A stretch of 64,000 nucleotides of DNA, taken from contig JAFISE010000147.1 of assembly GCA_022560025.1 (NCBI GenBank), positions 1 to 64,000 on the forward strand. The letters are read 5' to 3'. The stretch comes from Stagonosporopsis chrysanthemi (lineage: Eukaryota > Ascomycota > Dothideomycetes > Pleosporales > Didymellaceae). Position 1 is the stretch's first letter; each line of letters opens with the position of its first letter. A program made the position numbers and the translations under genes. Under the pieces are notes generated by a model. That model saw nothing but the letters and a program-made list of their open reading frames with translations, did no database searches and was not told the DNA's origin. Positions 45,035-54,664 of this stretch are shown in pieces.

Positions 45035-45398
45035 TGCGGCAGTCGTTGAGTTTTTGCACTGTGACGGTGCTATTAGTGGTAGGTGAGAGGGAGGAACTAG
45101 ATGGGCGGGAGGATATTAGGGTGGGTGGCAAGCTGGTGCCAAGGCGCGGTATCTATTTTGACACCATGAGGTGAAGGAGTGTTGCGTCCGAATTGGGTCA
45201 CATTGTTTGCACTTAGCACATCATGTGCTCAGCAGGCAGCAAGATTATAGTCCTGAAATCTCGAGCATAGGTGAAAGCCAGACTCGGATTGGTACGAAGA
45301 AAGCTACAAGGCTGTACTTGTTGTGACTGCGTCTGAGGGGGTCAGTGGGAAGTAACGTACACAAAAACTTGCCTCAACAAGCCCACTGCATCACCAAC
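45035..45398. other. Upstream region of the transporter gene
   Basis: There are 364 bp between two minus-strand genes, forming the transporter promoter. A single AGATACC/GGTATCT site near 45148 is not a convincing GATA-factor site. Nothing else was recognised. Confidence 0.5.
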
Positions 45399-47077
45399 TC
45401 ATCTGCTGCCATCTTGTGACCACCCATGCTCTCTAGCAAGTACGTCCCAGCCCACGAGCCGCCAAACTTCCTTTCTATACCATTCCTCCACATCTTTGTC
45501 TTCGACCCGCGCAACATTCTGCAACGAACCTAGCCTCATGGATGGTATTGGTTTGGTAAGGACATCAAGAAACTCGTCGTCGGCTTTGTCTCCGTACATA
45601 CAAGTAATTAGAGTCCGCTGAAGGCGTTCCTTTGCAATCGGGCTGAGGCGAGCTTTCGACGCGGCTGGCAGATTTCTCAGACTCAGAGTGCGCCCGATTT
45701 TCTTCTGATTTCGACCGCTGTTCGATGATTGTGGATTCATATGGTTTGGGGCCAGCCCCATCGCGCGCTCAAGCACAAGAATAAGAGCCTTGACCTCGAG
45801 ATGGGTCCCAAGAGCTTCGACCTCGACTTTGTGAACATCTTCTGCTGAAGACGGCTCGAGTGCTGGCTCTAGATCGCCTTCTATTGTACTGCTGCGATGT
45901 CTACCAAATGTGCAGTAAAATAGTCGCCGTCCCACACGCTCCAGCAACAGATACACGAAACTATCGAATATTTGCTGGTGTAATGGATTCGTCTTCTCAA
46001 GGAAGCCAAGGAGACCGATGAGGAGATGGGCCAGAGCACGAGCAGGTACAGACTCTTTGATGTTTTTAGCGACGTCTTTGGACCTCTTTTGTTCGTCGGC
46101 CTGCATCGAGGTTTGTTGAGCAGTCTGGCGAGCGACAGACTGAATCGCAATAAGGACAGTCTTGAACATCTCGGCCAGCTCACACACCACAAGGTTCGAG
46201 AGCCGCGGATCGTTGCTAGAATCGTTGAGCTTTTGCAGGCCAACAAGAACAGACATGAAGCCTCGCGCGCAGCTCGTCATTGCAAACGCAAAATCAGATC
46301 TATCTTGATCCAAGGAAGCCGCGACGGAGGCCTGCCGATCTTGTCTAGCAAGTTGCCCGTGCCTATGAGCAACAAAACGTATGGCTTTGCCCAGCGCAGT
46401 AGATGTTCTGACTAATGCGAAGCACAGTGTGTCGACATTGGGTTCCGTAGTTCGGCAAAGCTTGTGCGTGGCGAACAACGACTCGGTGAGATTAATGCCT
46501 TCTTTCGGTGTCCATTAGCACAGTGACATGTGCTGGATCAGGATAGGCTCACCTTGCCCGAGACCGTAAAGGAAGTCCATATCGTCATCGATCTCTTCTT
46601 GAGTCTCAGCGACTGATCGCTCTACCGGTTGATTGCCTTTCAGTCGCTTCACGCTTCTTGTGGGTGAAATCGCTCGGGCCTTTCGCTTCGATATATTCAT
46701 AGCGTTGGCAGGGCCTACGTCTGGCGCGCATGCCATACTACACGTAAGAGAGTGATTCGAGCGTTCGAGCCGACTGTTCTCATTCCGTAGATGGTCGCAC
46801 TCGTCTTGCAACCTACGACACTGCTCTCTCCAGTAGGCAACGAGGTCAAGGTAATCGCCGTTGTGGCAGTGCTCGGGCGGAGACGAGCCAGGTCGCACTT
46901 GGTCTCGTAGGTGCGCGATATAGTCTACAGAGTCAGTAATGGCCTGTCGCACGTAGGGGGATACTGACGGCGTGCCGAAGTATCAGGGGGTTTTGTCCGA
47001 ATCAGGGCAATCGCCAGTGCAACATGAGCGCTCGATGGCACAAAGGGACTCGGTGCAGGCTGTACTTTTGGCGGCAT
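45399..47077 (-). CDS. Hypothetical coiled-coil protein, N-terminus unresolved
   Basis: The clear exons are 46501-45399 and about 46975-46553, joined by a GTGAGC...GAAAG intron that keeps the frame (LYGLGQ to EGINLTES). A plausible first ATG is at 47077 (MPPKVQPAPSPFVPSSAHVA). Its frame has to shift once around 46980-47000 to enter VRQAITDSVDYIAHLRDQV, either through an intron I could not place or a one-base frameshift next to runs of five C. The N-terminal third has a coiled coil (REQCRRLQDECDHLRNENSRLERSN) and a basic nuclear-signal-like KRKARAISPTRSVKRLKG. The C-terminal about 360 residues are helical and unrecognised. Confidence 0.6.
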
Positions 47078-47451
47078 TGGTAACGGTTGCAGGGAATGAG
47101 GAGACGAGTATTGTCGAATTGGCTCACGGGGCGAGAGGAGCTGTGGCTGGCCTGGATCTGCACAACAGGGTATGAAGAGAGAGCTCGGCGTTGATATTGG
47201 AGGCGCAGAAAAAAAAGACGGTGCATGATCGGGAGGCTAAGGCTGCGAGGAAGGTGGGGAAAGACGTGGAGTGGAGTATTGGGAGAAGTGGAAGGAGCGA
47301 TTGAGGTCAACGCACAACCATCCGATCTGCGACAGACAGTGCTTTCGGCAAACAATGTTACTTCTGCGGATCGCAGTATATAGTACACTCACCAGATACC
47401 TACAGTCGTAGCCTTCGCTAATCCGACAATCACAGTCATCGTACAATCGCT
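47078..47451. other. Intergenic region
   Basis: There are 374 bp between two minus-strand genes. It contains a purine-rich tract near 47200 (GAAAAAAAAGACGG). Nothing else was recognised. Confidence 0.5.
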
Positions 47452-48856
47452 TTAACGCATGCGTTCCGTACGCCTCTTGTACGGCAGTGGCTCGACCTTC
47501 TTCCTCTTGAACTCGATGCTTGCCTGATCCTTCAGTCCCGCGCGCTCCAATACTCCAGCCATGCTCTCATCCCACTTTGTCCGGAACAAGGTTGCGGTGA
47601 TGGGCTTCAGCTTCTGCGACCCAACAAAGTTGCGCAGGTTGAATCCGTCACGGTTGATCGTGCTTAGCTTAGAGACATCGAACTTCTTCGCCTGGTCTTG
47701 CTCGAGCACGACTACAGCCAGGCGATGGTAAGGGGCGCCTTTGTGCGCCCATGGCGCTATCCATGGAAGCGCAATCTTCTTGTCGTCAGTGCTCTTCTTG
47801 TCATCCTCAGCAAGGCGCTGCAGGGGTATCGAGGTCTCGCTAGGGGAGATGCGGATGTTGGAAGCGATGAAATGGCAGCGAGTGGTGAAGCCATCCTCTT
47901 CTACGACAGGGACGTCTGCATCTACTACGGCGACCGTGACCAGCTTCTCGCCCGGGGTAAATGTCTGCACGTGCAGGGTAGGCAACTTCTCGCTGATGCA
48001 CGACTCGACAAAGTCTCCGGGAGCAATGGCCTTTCGCCCGAAAGAGAGGTCGATATCTGCAACGATGTTCAGCGAGCCAAGCAGGTCCGGCACGATGTTC
48101 AACTGGTCAACGCGCTGCTCGAGGACCTTGCGCTTGAACTCGCGCCACTTCTTCTCAGCCAGGTGGCGGTAGATGGGCTTGTTCATGTCACCTGCACGTG
48201 TGTTAGGTCCACTGTTTACACGCTGTCGATGCCTTGGACGTACCTTGCCCATCCTCGAACTTCCGCTTAACGATCGGGTCGTTGATGTCCGCTGCGATAA
48301 TCAGGTCGCTCACGTGGCTCTTCATCCTTGCTATCCTGTCCCGTTTCGACTGCTCGCTAGCACTGGACGCTGAGACGGCTTGGATGCGCTGCTGCTGGTT
48401 CTTGATTTCCCTTAGCTTGGCCTGCCTATCCTCCTGCAGCACCTTGCGGGCCTCCTGGAAGCACTGGTAGGGCAGCTGCTCGAACGGAATCTCCTCTGTC
48501 TTGCGAACAGAAGACATGCGCAGGGCAGCACGGCGACGTCGGGAACCAACAGGCTGGACACCTTCTCTTCGAAGCAGACGGCGCTCCTGCTTCTTGTTCT
48601 CGACCATCTCGGGGTCTAGCGTCCCCCATTTCTGCATGTACTCCGGGACCTCCTGTGTGGCTGCGGTGGAAGCATCTGACACAGAGGACTGCGGCGGCAG
48701 CGAGGCAGGCGTCGAGGCGGCCGTTGGCTGCACTTCTTCATGGGCGACGGCCGAGGACGAGAGCAGGCGTTGCTGTGCGCCATTGGCGGCGGGCACCTGG
48801 CGCACGCATCGCAGACACGTGGTGAACTGCCGCATCGACGGCGTGAGCGACGCCAT
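47452..48856 (-). CDS. MRPL35: Mitochondrial large-subunit ribosomal protein mL38 (MRPL35)
   Basis: Exons are 48856-48244 and 48191-47452. The intron (GTACGT...GTGCAG) joins KFEDGQ to GDMNKP, 450 residues. The N-terminus (MASLTPSMRQFTTCLRCVRQ) is a basic, hydroxylated mitochondrial presequence. The C-terminal half is the PEBP-like domain of mL38: HFIASNIRISPSETSIPL, PWIAPWAHKGAPYHRLAVVVLEQ and PITATLFRTKWDESM. mL38 is a structural component of the mitochondrial 54S subunit. It is transcribed divergently from uL4m across 164 bp. Confidence 0.88.
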
Positions 48857-49020
48857 CTCGAGTGTTGCGGGATGATTGACGGGGCGTGCAGGGAGTCGTA
48901 GCCGTCACCGTCGTCGGTCTCGAGGAATTTCGGGCGCGTGCACGGACGGCAGAAGTTCACGAATCTTGAGCGCTCCGCAACACCTCCGCGACGACCTTCC
49001 CCAGCACATCAGAGCCCGCC
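48857..49020. promoter_or_regulatory. Bidirectional promoter between two mitoribosomal genes
   Basis: Only 164 bp separate the start codons of mL38 (minus) and uL4m (plus). The segment is GC-rich, with GTCACCGTCGTCGG and CCGTGCACG-like elements and no TATA box. Shared control of two subunits of the same particle is inferred from position. Confidence 0.7.
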
Positions 49021-50767
49021 ATGGCGACCACAAGGATATCGGCGCCGCTGCGGGGCGTCTCACAGCAATTGAGCCGGCTGCCAATACGGCAGACCGCGCT
49101 TTCTGCCCGCTGCAGTGTCCGTTGCGCCCTCTATCGCCCCATCCGCACGACGACTGACGACTGCACAGAAATCGATCACCTCCTCCTTCGCCCGCCCAAT
49201 CACCACATCAGCTTCCTCTAGAGCCGCTGTCTCTCCCATCACCACCTCCGCCGACTCGTTTGTACCCATTAAGCCACTGGAAGAGCAGAAAGTGCTCGCG
49301 ACTATCCACCGATTCCCGTCCCTCGAGCCGTTGCGATTCGAGGAATTCCCCGCGAACCACCTGTACCTGCCGACAAGAAAGGATATTCTCCACCGCGCTG
49401 TCATCTATGAAGGAGACATGACACGATTGGGAACAGCCTCGACCAAGAATAGATATGAGGTTCGTGGTTCCGCGAGGAAGATGCGCCCGCAAAAGGGCTC
49501 AGGTCGTGCCCGTATCGGAGATGTCAAGTCGCCCGTTATCAGATCCGGAGGTGTGTCCCATGGACCCAGGCCGCGCGATTTCTCCACCGGGCTGCAGAAG
49601 AAGGTGTACGATCTGGCGTGGAGGACAGCGCTTTCGTACCGCTTTCGCAAAGGCGAACTGATTATTGTCGAAAACGCCATGGAGATTGAGAGCCCGTCGA
49701 CCAAGTTGTTGGAGCACATCCTCAAATACCAGGCCAAGCAAAAAGGCGGAAGGGGCAAGAGTTTATTGGTCACGCTGGAGGAGCGACCTATGCTGGAGGT
49801 GGCGCTGGAAGAGTTGGAGTCTGGCGACACAACCCTCCTTTGGGACGAGGTTGATGTCAAGAATCTGCTCGAAGGCTCACGTGTGCTCATCGAGCGTGCC
49901 GCGCTCAACAACATCCTGCTCTCCCACCAGGAGGATCTCACACACAAGGCAATTCAGCCATGGCACAAGGGCCTTGTCCGCTCATCACCGGCAGAGGATC
50001 TCGAGTCGACCATAGGCTGGGCCGAGTTCCGCGGTCTCATGCTCACAGACCCCGACGAGATGGATGCCGCCCGTGCAGACGCTTACGAGAGCGTAGCATC
50101 AACCCGCTACGCCTACGCCGAGTCGCTCCCCGAAGGCCCCAAGCGCACAGAACTCATGATATCGGCGTACAACCTCCTCGCCGAAGCGAAGCAGTACCAG
50201 TTCGCCCAGCGCACAGGCATGCCCTTCGCCGACTACACACGCATCCAGAACCGGCGCAACGCTGCATCCCACTTCCCGCGCATCCAGGCTCTTGACTACC
50301 AAATCAACACCAAGACCCAGCTCGGCGGCACCGCAGAAGAGACGTCGCGCATAGCAGCCGAGCAGCACTACGTTGAAGTGCGCGAGCTGGAGGTCGAGAG
50401 GCAGGATATCGTCTACGAAGCCGCGCTCCTCGCAGCACAAGTCCAGGAGCATCTCGCCGAAGCACACGGCCTGGCCGGCGACGTGGCCGCCTCAGAGGTC
50501 GCTCTAGCTCGCGCCAGCGTCCAGCGCACCAACGTCGATACCCACGAGCTGGAGCAGCTGTCTGCTCGTGTCGAGCTGGCTAAGCAGAAGAAGTCGCTTG
50601 CGCACGTGCAGGGGAACTGGAAGGCGCAGCAGGCTGCTCAGGAGGAGATTGCGCTGGCTAACCAGGCGCTGGAGACGGCGATGGCGGAGCAGGAAGCGTT
50701 GAATGAGGTTGAGGACACTGAGGAGGCGGAGATCGAGCCTGAGCAGATTAGCCAGGAGAAGAGGTAG
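49021..50767 (+). CDS. YML6: Mitochondrial large-subunit ribosomal protein uL4m
   Basis: The model is 49021-49116 joined to 49169-50767, 564 residues. The ATG at 49021 gives a presequence (MATTRISAPLRGVSQQLSRL). A 52-bp intron (donor GTCCGT, branch CTGAC, acceptor CACAG) restores the frame of the long exon; without it the long frame has only a GTG start. The uL4 domain spans about residues 75-300: RKDILHRAVIYEGDMTR, the conserved loop KMRPQKGSGRARIGDVKSP followed by HGPRPRDFS, and ALSYRFRKGELIIVE. A further about 230 residues follow with Ala/Glu-rich helices, longer than bacterial L4 but seen in fungal uL4m. uL4 lines the peptide exit tunnel. The donor is non-optimal, so the exact 5' end is less certain than the domain. 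Confidence 0.88.
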
Positions 50768-51107
50768 TGAGTGAGAAGTGCATTTGAGGGCTGTATTATT
50801 GTACATTGTATGTCTATAGTAGACGGTCTAGATAGCTGAGTGTATGATACCAAGCTATAGGCTTTTCGCTTCGACTGTATTGCCTCGCTGCAGGGTGTGT
50901 GGTGTTACATACATAATCTTACAGTATCGTACAGTGTAGCGAACCGGGCATGCAAGCTGCAGACATGCACCTTAGCTGCCACTTGTCGTCCTCCATCGAT
51001 GCCTCCGCGGCTCGAGCCTGCGCGATGCGCATATGGGGCTGTGTGAGGGTGTGTCTCGACCTCTCCTCTCATAACATGGATCCGAAATCGCGTCACTCAA
51101 GGCCATC
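50768..51107. other. Convergent intergenic region
   Basis: There are 340 bp between the stop codons of uL4m (plus) and mitochondrial IF3 (minus). Shared 3' flank, nothing recognised. Confidence 0.6.
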
Positions 51108-52019
51108 TCACTTCTTCCCCTCAAAAACAATCGTCAACACGGCCCCCACCTCCCCCTCCCTCTTCGTCTCCTTCGCCCCCTTGCACTCCTCCACCGCCTC
51201 CTCCACCGCCTTCAGCACCGCCCCCGCCTCCTCAGCCGTGGCCCTCCTGCCCCTCTTCTTCGGCCCAAGCAAGACCTCGACCTTCCTCCCCTCGCGCAGA
51301 AACTCCTGCAGCTTGTTCAGCCTGTGCTTGATATCGCCCGCGCCGATTGCCCAATTGAGCTCGAGATTCTTTTGCGGCGGGCCCGTGAGCCCCTTTGCCT
51401 GTTTGCGCGCGGCGTCGACTTTGCGCTCGTGCTGGGCGCGCAGGTCCATTTTGGAGACGACGCGGCACACGGGCGGGTGCGCCGGGTCGGGCTCCCCGTA
51501 CTCGTCGACTTTGCCCGGCGTGACCTGCACGAGGTGGTGCGTTGTCTTGTTGAAGCTGGCGAGGGCGTCGAGGGTCGCGACGTCTTCGAAGAAGGCGCCG
51601 TCGGCGGCGACAAAGTTGACCCGTGGCGCGGTGATGGCGTTGTCGATTGTGAAGTAGTCGGAGAGCGCGTGGCGGCGCGTGTCTTTCTTTGCGTAGCTCT
51701 TGTGGCGGACTTGGGTTTGCGCGAGGGGCCCGGAGGCTATGGGGATTGAGGGGGGCCCGTAGGTGGGCGCGAAGGCGGGGGCGAATTGGATGGGGATGCC
51801 ATTGGAGGCAGTCCGTAAATTTGGTAGGACAAATACGCGGTAGAGCGCCCTGGAGGTGCTGGAGATGTGGTGGGTTGGGGCCATGGCGTGTGGTGCGGAC
51901 GTGGTGGATGGGAGGCCGACGGTGGCGAGATGGACGGGGATACAACGAGTAAAGATGTAGGGGACAGATGCTGAGAGAATGGATTTCGTGCGATGGTTGA
52001 GAAGCTTCGAGCAGGACAT
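51108..52019 (-). CDS. Mitochondrial translation initiation factor IF-3
   Basis: The 303-residue single-exon protein has a mitochondrial presequence-like N-terminus (MSCSKLLNHRTKSILSASVP and further Arg/Ser-rich sequence to about residue 110). The IF3 fold follows: VRHKSYAKKD and NFVAADGAFFEDVATLDALASF match the N-domain, KQAKGLTGPPQKNLELNWAI the linker/C-domain start, and GDIKHRLNKLQEFLREGRKVEVLLGPKKRGR the C-domain (bacterial type: DxxHKLNxxxxFLxxGxxVxV). IF3 prevents premature joining of mitoribosomal subunits and checks the start codon. It is divergent from ATG16 across 188 bp. The opposite and shifted frames are long because the gene is GC-rich. Confidence 0.85.
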   Translation of the reverse strand: MSCSKLLNHRTKSILSASVPYIFTRCIPVHLATVGLPSTTSAPHAMAPTHHISSTSRALYRVFVLPNLRTASNGIPIQFAPAFAPTYGPPSIPIASGPLAQTQVRHKSYAKKDTRRHALSDYFTIDNAITAPRVNFVAADGAFFEDVATLDALASFNKTTHHLVQVTPGKVDEYGEPDPAHPPVCRVVSKMDLRAQHERKVDAARKQAKGLTGPPQKNLELNWAIGAGDIKHRLNKLQEFLREGRKVEVLLGPKKRGRRATAEEAGAVLKAVEEAVEECKGAKETKREGEVGAVLTIVFEGKK

Positions 52020-52207
52020 ACGACATCAACTGAAGCTTTTCCAGCACAGCACAGACGCTCAGCGAATCGGAGCTTGCAGCTTCCCGAGCCACCACCCCCG
52101 CTGACGTCCAGCTGCGACACCTGCAGCATGCACCTTGTCGACCTTCACACCACCATGACAGGACATCTGCACCCACAACGAGGGACATCGTTGATTCACT
52201 TGCCGCC

Positions 52208-52915
52208 ATGAGCAACGCACTCGCCGAGTATCTGTCTGCGCTAGAGGTCCGCGACTCGCGCGAGCGGGCGCACGAGGTGTATATCAACGCGTGTATGCAG
52301 CTCCACTGTTCGCGCAGAGTGATCTGAGCCTGACGGGAGATAGACACCAAACTTGCGGACCGAACAGCAGCACAGACACGCCAAGATGCATGTTCAGCAG
52401 CAGACGAACACGGGCCTGCAGTCAGCGACTCCACCAGGACCATCAAGGCTGCCATCAGCAAGGGCAAGAGCTCGCCCGCGCCTCAAGACACAGCATCACC
52501 CGCAGCACTGACTCAGCTGCGCGCCGAACTAGCATCCACGCAGAAGACGCGCGCGAGCCTTGAAGTTGAACTCAGCACGCTCAACGGCAATCTCGCCGCA
52601 CTGCAGGTAACAGACTCTCAGCAGAAGCAGCGCATAGCCCAGCTCGAGAAGCACAGAGCTCATCTCGAGCGGCGTGGCAAGGACAAGCAAGAGGAGCTAA
52701 AGGGCAAGGGTCGGTTCGTGGAGGAGATCCAGGATGAAATGGTTGCGCTGAACCTGCAGCTCAACATGGCGGAGCAGGAGAAGGAGAGGCTGAAGAAGGA
52801 GAATGAGGAGCTGACGAGGCGGTGGTTGAGCAAGATGGAGGATGAGGCGAGTCGGATGAACGTGCAGATGGGTTGGGAGGAGCAGGGCGGGAGGAGGAAG
52901 GGGTCGAAGGGTTAG
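52208..52915 (+). CDS. ATG16: Autophagy protein 16 (ATG16)
   Basis: Exons are 52208-52292 and 52344-52915. The 51-bp intron (GTATGC...GATAG) joins VYINA to YTKLADRTAAQTRQ, giving 218 residues. The N-terminus MSNALAEYLSALEVRDSRER plus the ATG5-binding helix EVYINAYTKLADRTA is characteristic. A long coiled coil follows (LRAELASTQKTRASLEVEL, then EEIQDEMVALNLQLNMAEQE), ending with the conserved ENEELTRRWLSKMEDEASRMN. There is no WD40 region, as in other fungal ATG16. It scaffolds the ATG12-ATG5 conjugate for ATG8 lipidation at the phagophore. CSN5 follows 195 bp downstream on the same strand. Confidence 0.88.
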
Positions 52916-53110
52916 ATGATAGTATGAATCTGCATTGAGAGGCACCCGAAATGTTTGTCTGCGCAGTCCACCTGCATCTTGTGGTCGACATGTGTTGATC
53001 CTTGTTCACTGCAGCCTACTTAGCGCCACCGAGCTCAAGCTCCCCACCTCAAGACAGCAACCGCCAACTTGACTTCCAACACGCACTTCTTGCGCAGTTG
53101 CCAGCCAACC

Positions 53111-54273
53111 ATGGGGACCGCACTGAAGACCTGGGGTAAGACGTGCAATTAATTTACTCCTTGCCACTGCCACATTTGTCCACCGTCCCCCGCAATGCCC
53201 CACTGTCATGCTCCAACAGCTACTGACGAACACCAGAGCTCGAGAACTCCGTCCAGCTCGTCGACCCGACCAAAGATGCCCTCTACTCGTACTCCGCGTC
53301 GGCCCAGAAGGCGCTGGACAACGCACACCCATGGCGCACCGACCCGCACTACTTCACCTCCGTCCGCATTTCCGCCGTCGCCCTACTAAAGATGGTGATG
53401 CACGCACGTTCAGGCGGGTCACTGGAAGTCATGGGTCTCATGATGGGCAAAATTGAAGCGCACACCTTCGTCGTGACTGACGCGTTCCGGCTCCCCGTCG
53501 AAGGCACCGAAACGCGCGTCAATGCGCAAGACGAGGCCAACGAGTACATGGTCGAGTTCCTCCAACGCGCCCGCGACCAGGGCCAGCTCGACAACGCCGT
53601 CGGCTGGTACCACAGCCACCCAGGCTACGGCTGCTGGCTGTCCGGCATCGACGTCAACACGCAGAAGACGCAGCAGCAGTTCTCCGACCCCTTCTGCGCC
53701 GTCGTCATCGACCCGGACCGCACCGTCAGCGCCGGCAAGGTCGAGATCGGCGGGTTCCGCACGTTCCCGGACAGCTACGTGCAGGACAAGGAGAAGGGCG
53801 CGTCGATGAAGAACGGCGGCGGCGGCGGCGTCGAGAGCGACGGCTTCCAGACCATCCCCCTCGGCAAGATCGAGGACTTTGGCGCCCACGCAAACCACTA
53901 CTACCCGCTCGAGGTCGAGCACTACAAATCCACCCTCGACGCAAAGCTGCTCGAGGCCCTGTGGAACAAGTACTGGGTCCAGACCCTGTCCGCCTCGCCC
54001 CTGATGACAAACCGCGAATACGGCACCAAGCAGATCAGCGACCTGGCGCGCAAGACGCAGCAGGAGGCCGGCAGCAAGCGGTTCAAGGGCGCGCCGACGC
54101 CCTTCATGAGCGAGAGCAAAAAGGATCCCCTGCCGAAGCTGGGCGCGGCGGGGAGCAAGATCGCGAGGGAGGAGGAGATGGGACTGCTGGCTGCGAAGGT
54201 CAAGGACCAGGTGTTCAATTTCAAGACGGGCGGGCAGCCGGGAGAGAGCCCGGAGGTGGAGATGAAGAGCTGA
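53111..54273 (+). CDS. CSN5: COP9 signalosome subunit 5, JAMM deneddylase
   Basis: Exons are 53111-53135 (MGTALKTW) and 53237-54273. The 101-bp intron (GTAAGA...CTGACGAACACCAG) closes the frame, 353 residues. The MPN/JAMM motif is complete: Glu in SLEVMGLMMGK (about E72) and HSHPGYGCWLSGID (about H134, H136, D147), the zinc ligands of the metalloprotease. CSN5 removes NEDD8 from cullins as part of the COP9 signalosome, which in filamentous fungi controls development and light response. The DALYSYSASAQKALDNAHPW N-terminus is typical. A Gly-rich insert GGGGGVESDG lies near residue 210. Long minus-strand frames opposite it are GC-driven shadows. Confidence 0.94.
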
Positions 54274-54664
54274 AGAGAACACCTTTTTTTTTTATCGAGC
54301 GCGCATGATGATGATTTTTACGACACTTCCATGATACTGAAGTTGAGAGCTCAAGCGGCCGTTCTGCCGCGCTTGCTGATCGGATGGACAGACCTGCCGT
54401 CTCGCCCGGTGCTGCACGTATGAGGCGATCGGGGGGCGGGCACGCAGCAGAACAGAGCAGCCCGGCGTGCATCTCCAGCTCCAGCGTACACAGCCACGTA
54501 GAAGCAATACGAAACAGCAGCAACGACACAAGCACAAGAACTTCTCCTAGTCTTTGATCATATTCATACACGTCCGTCTCCCCATCTCCGGTTCCGGTGA
54601 CTCAACAACACAAGCTACATATTATCATACACCGTCTCCCTTGCCCAAATGGCCCGCATCCGCC
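54274..54664. other. Convergent intergenic region
   Basis: There are 391 bp between the stops of CSN5 (plus) and mitochondrial GluRS (minus). A T-run at about 54286-54294 lies just past the CSN5 stop. Nothing else was recognised. Confidence 0.6.

Noticed and set aside
51232..52467. 411-codon minus-strand frame overlapping mitochondrial IF3
   Set aside because: A GC-rich out-of-frame shadow. IF3 has clear domain motifs in the other frame, and the 5' part runs through ATG16.
53419..54282. 287-codon minus-strand frame opposite CSN5
   Set aside because: A low-complexity product (Leu/Arg/Val/Asp runs), the complementary shadow of a GC-rich gene with an intact JAMM motif.
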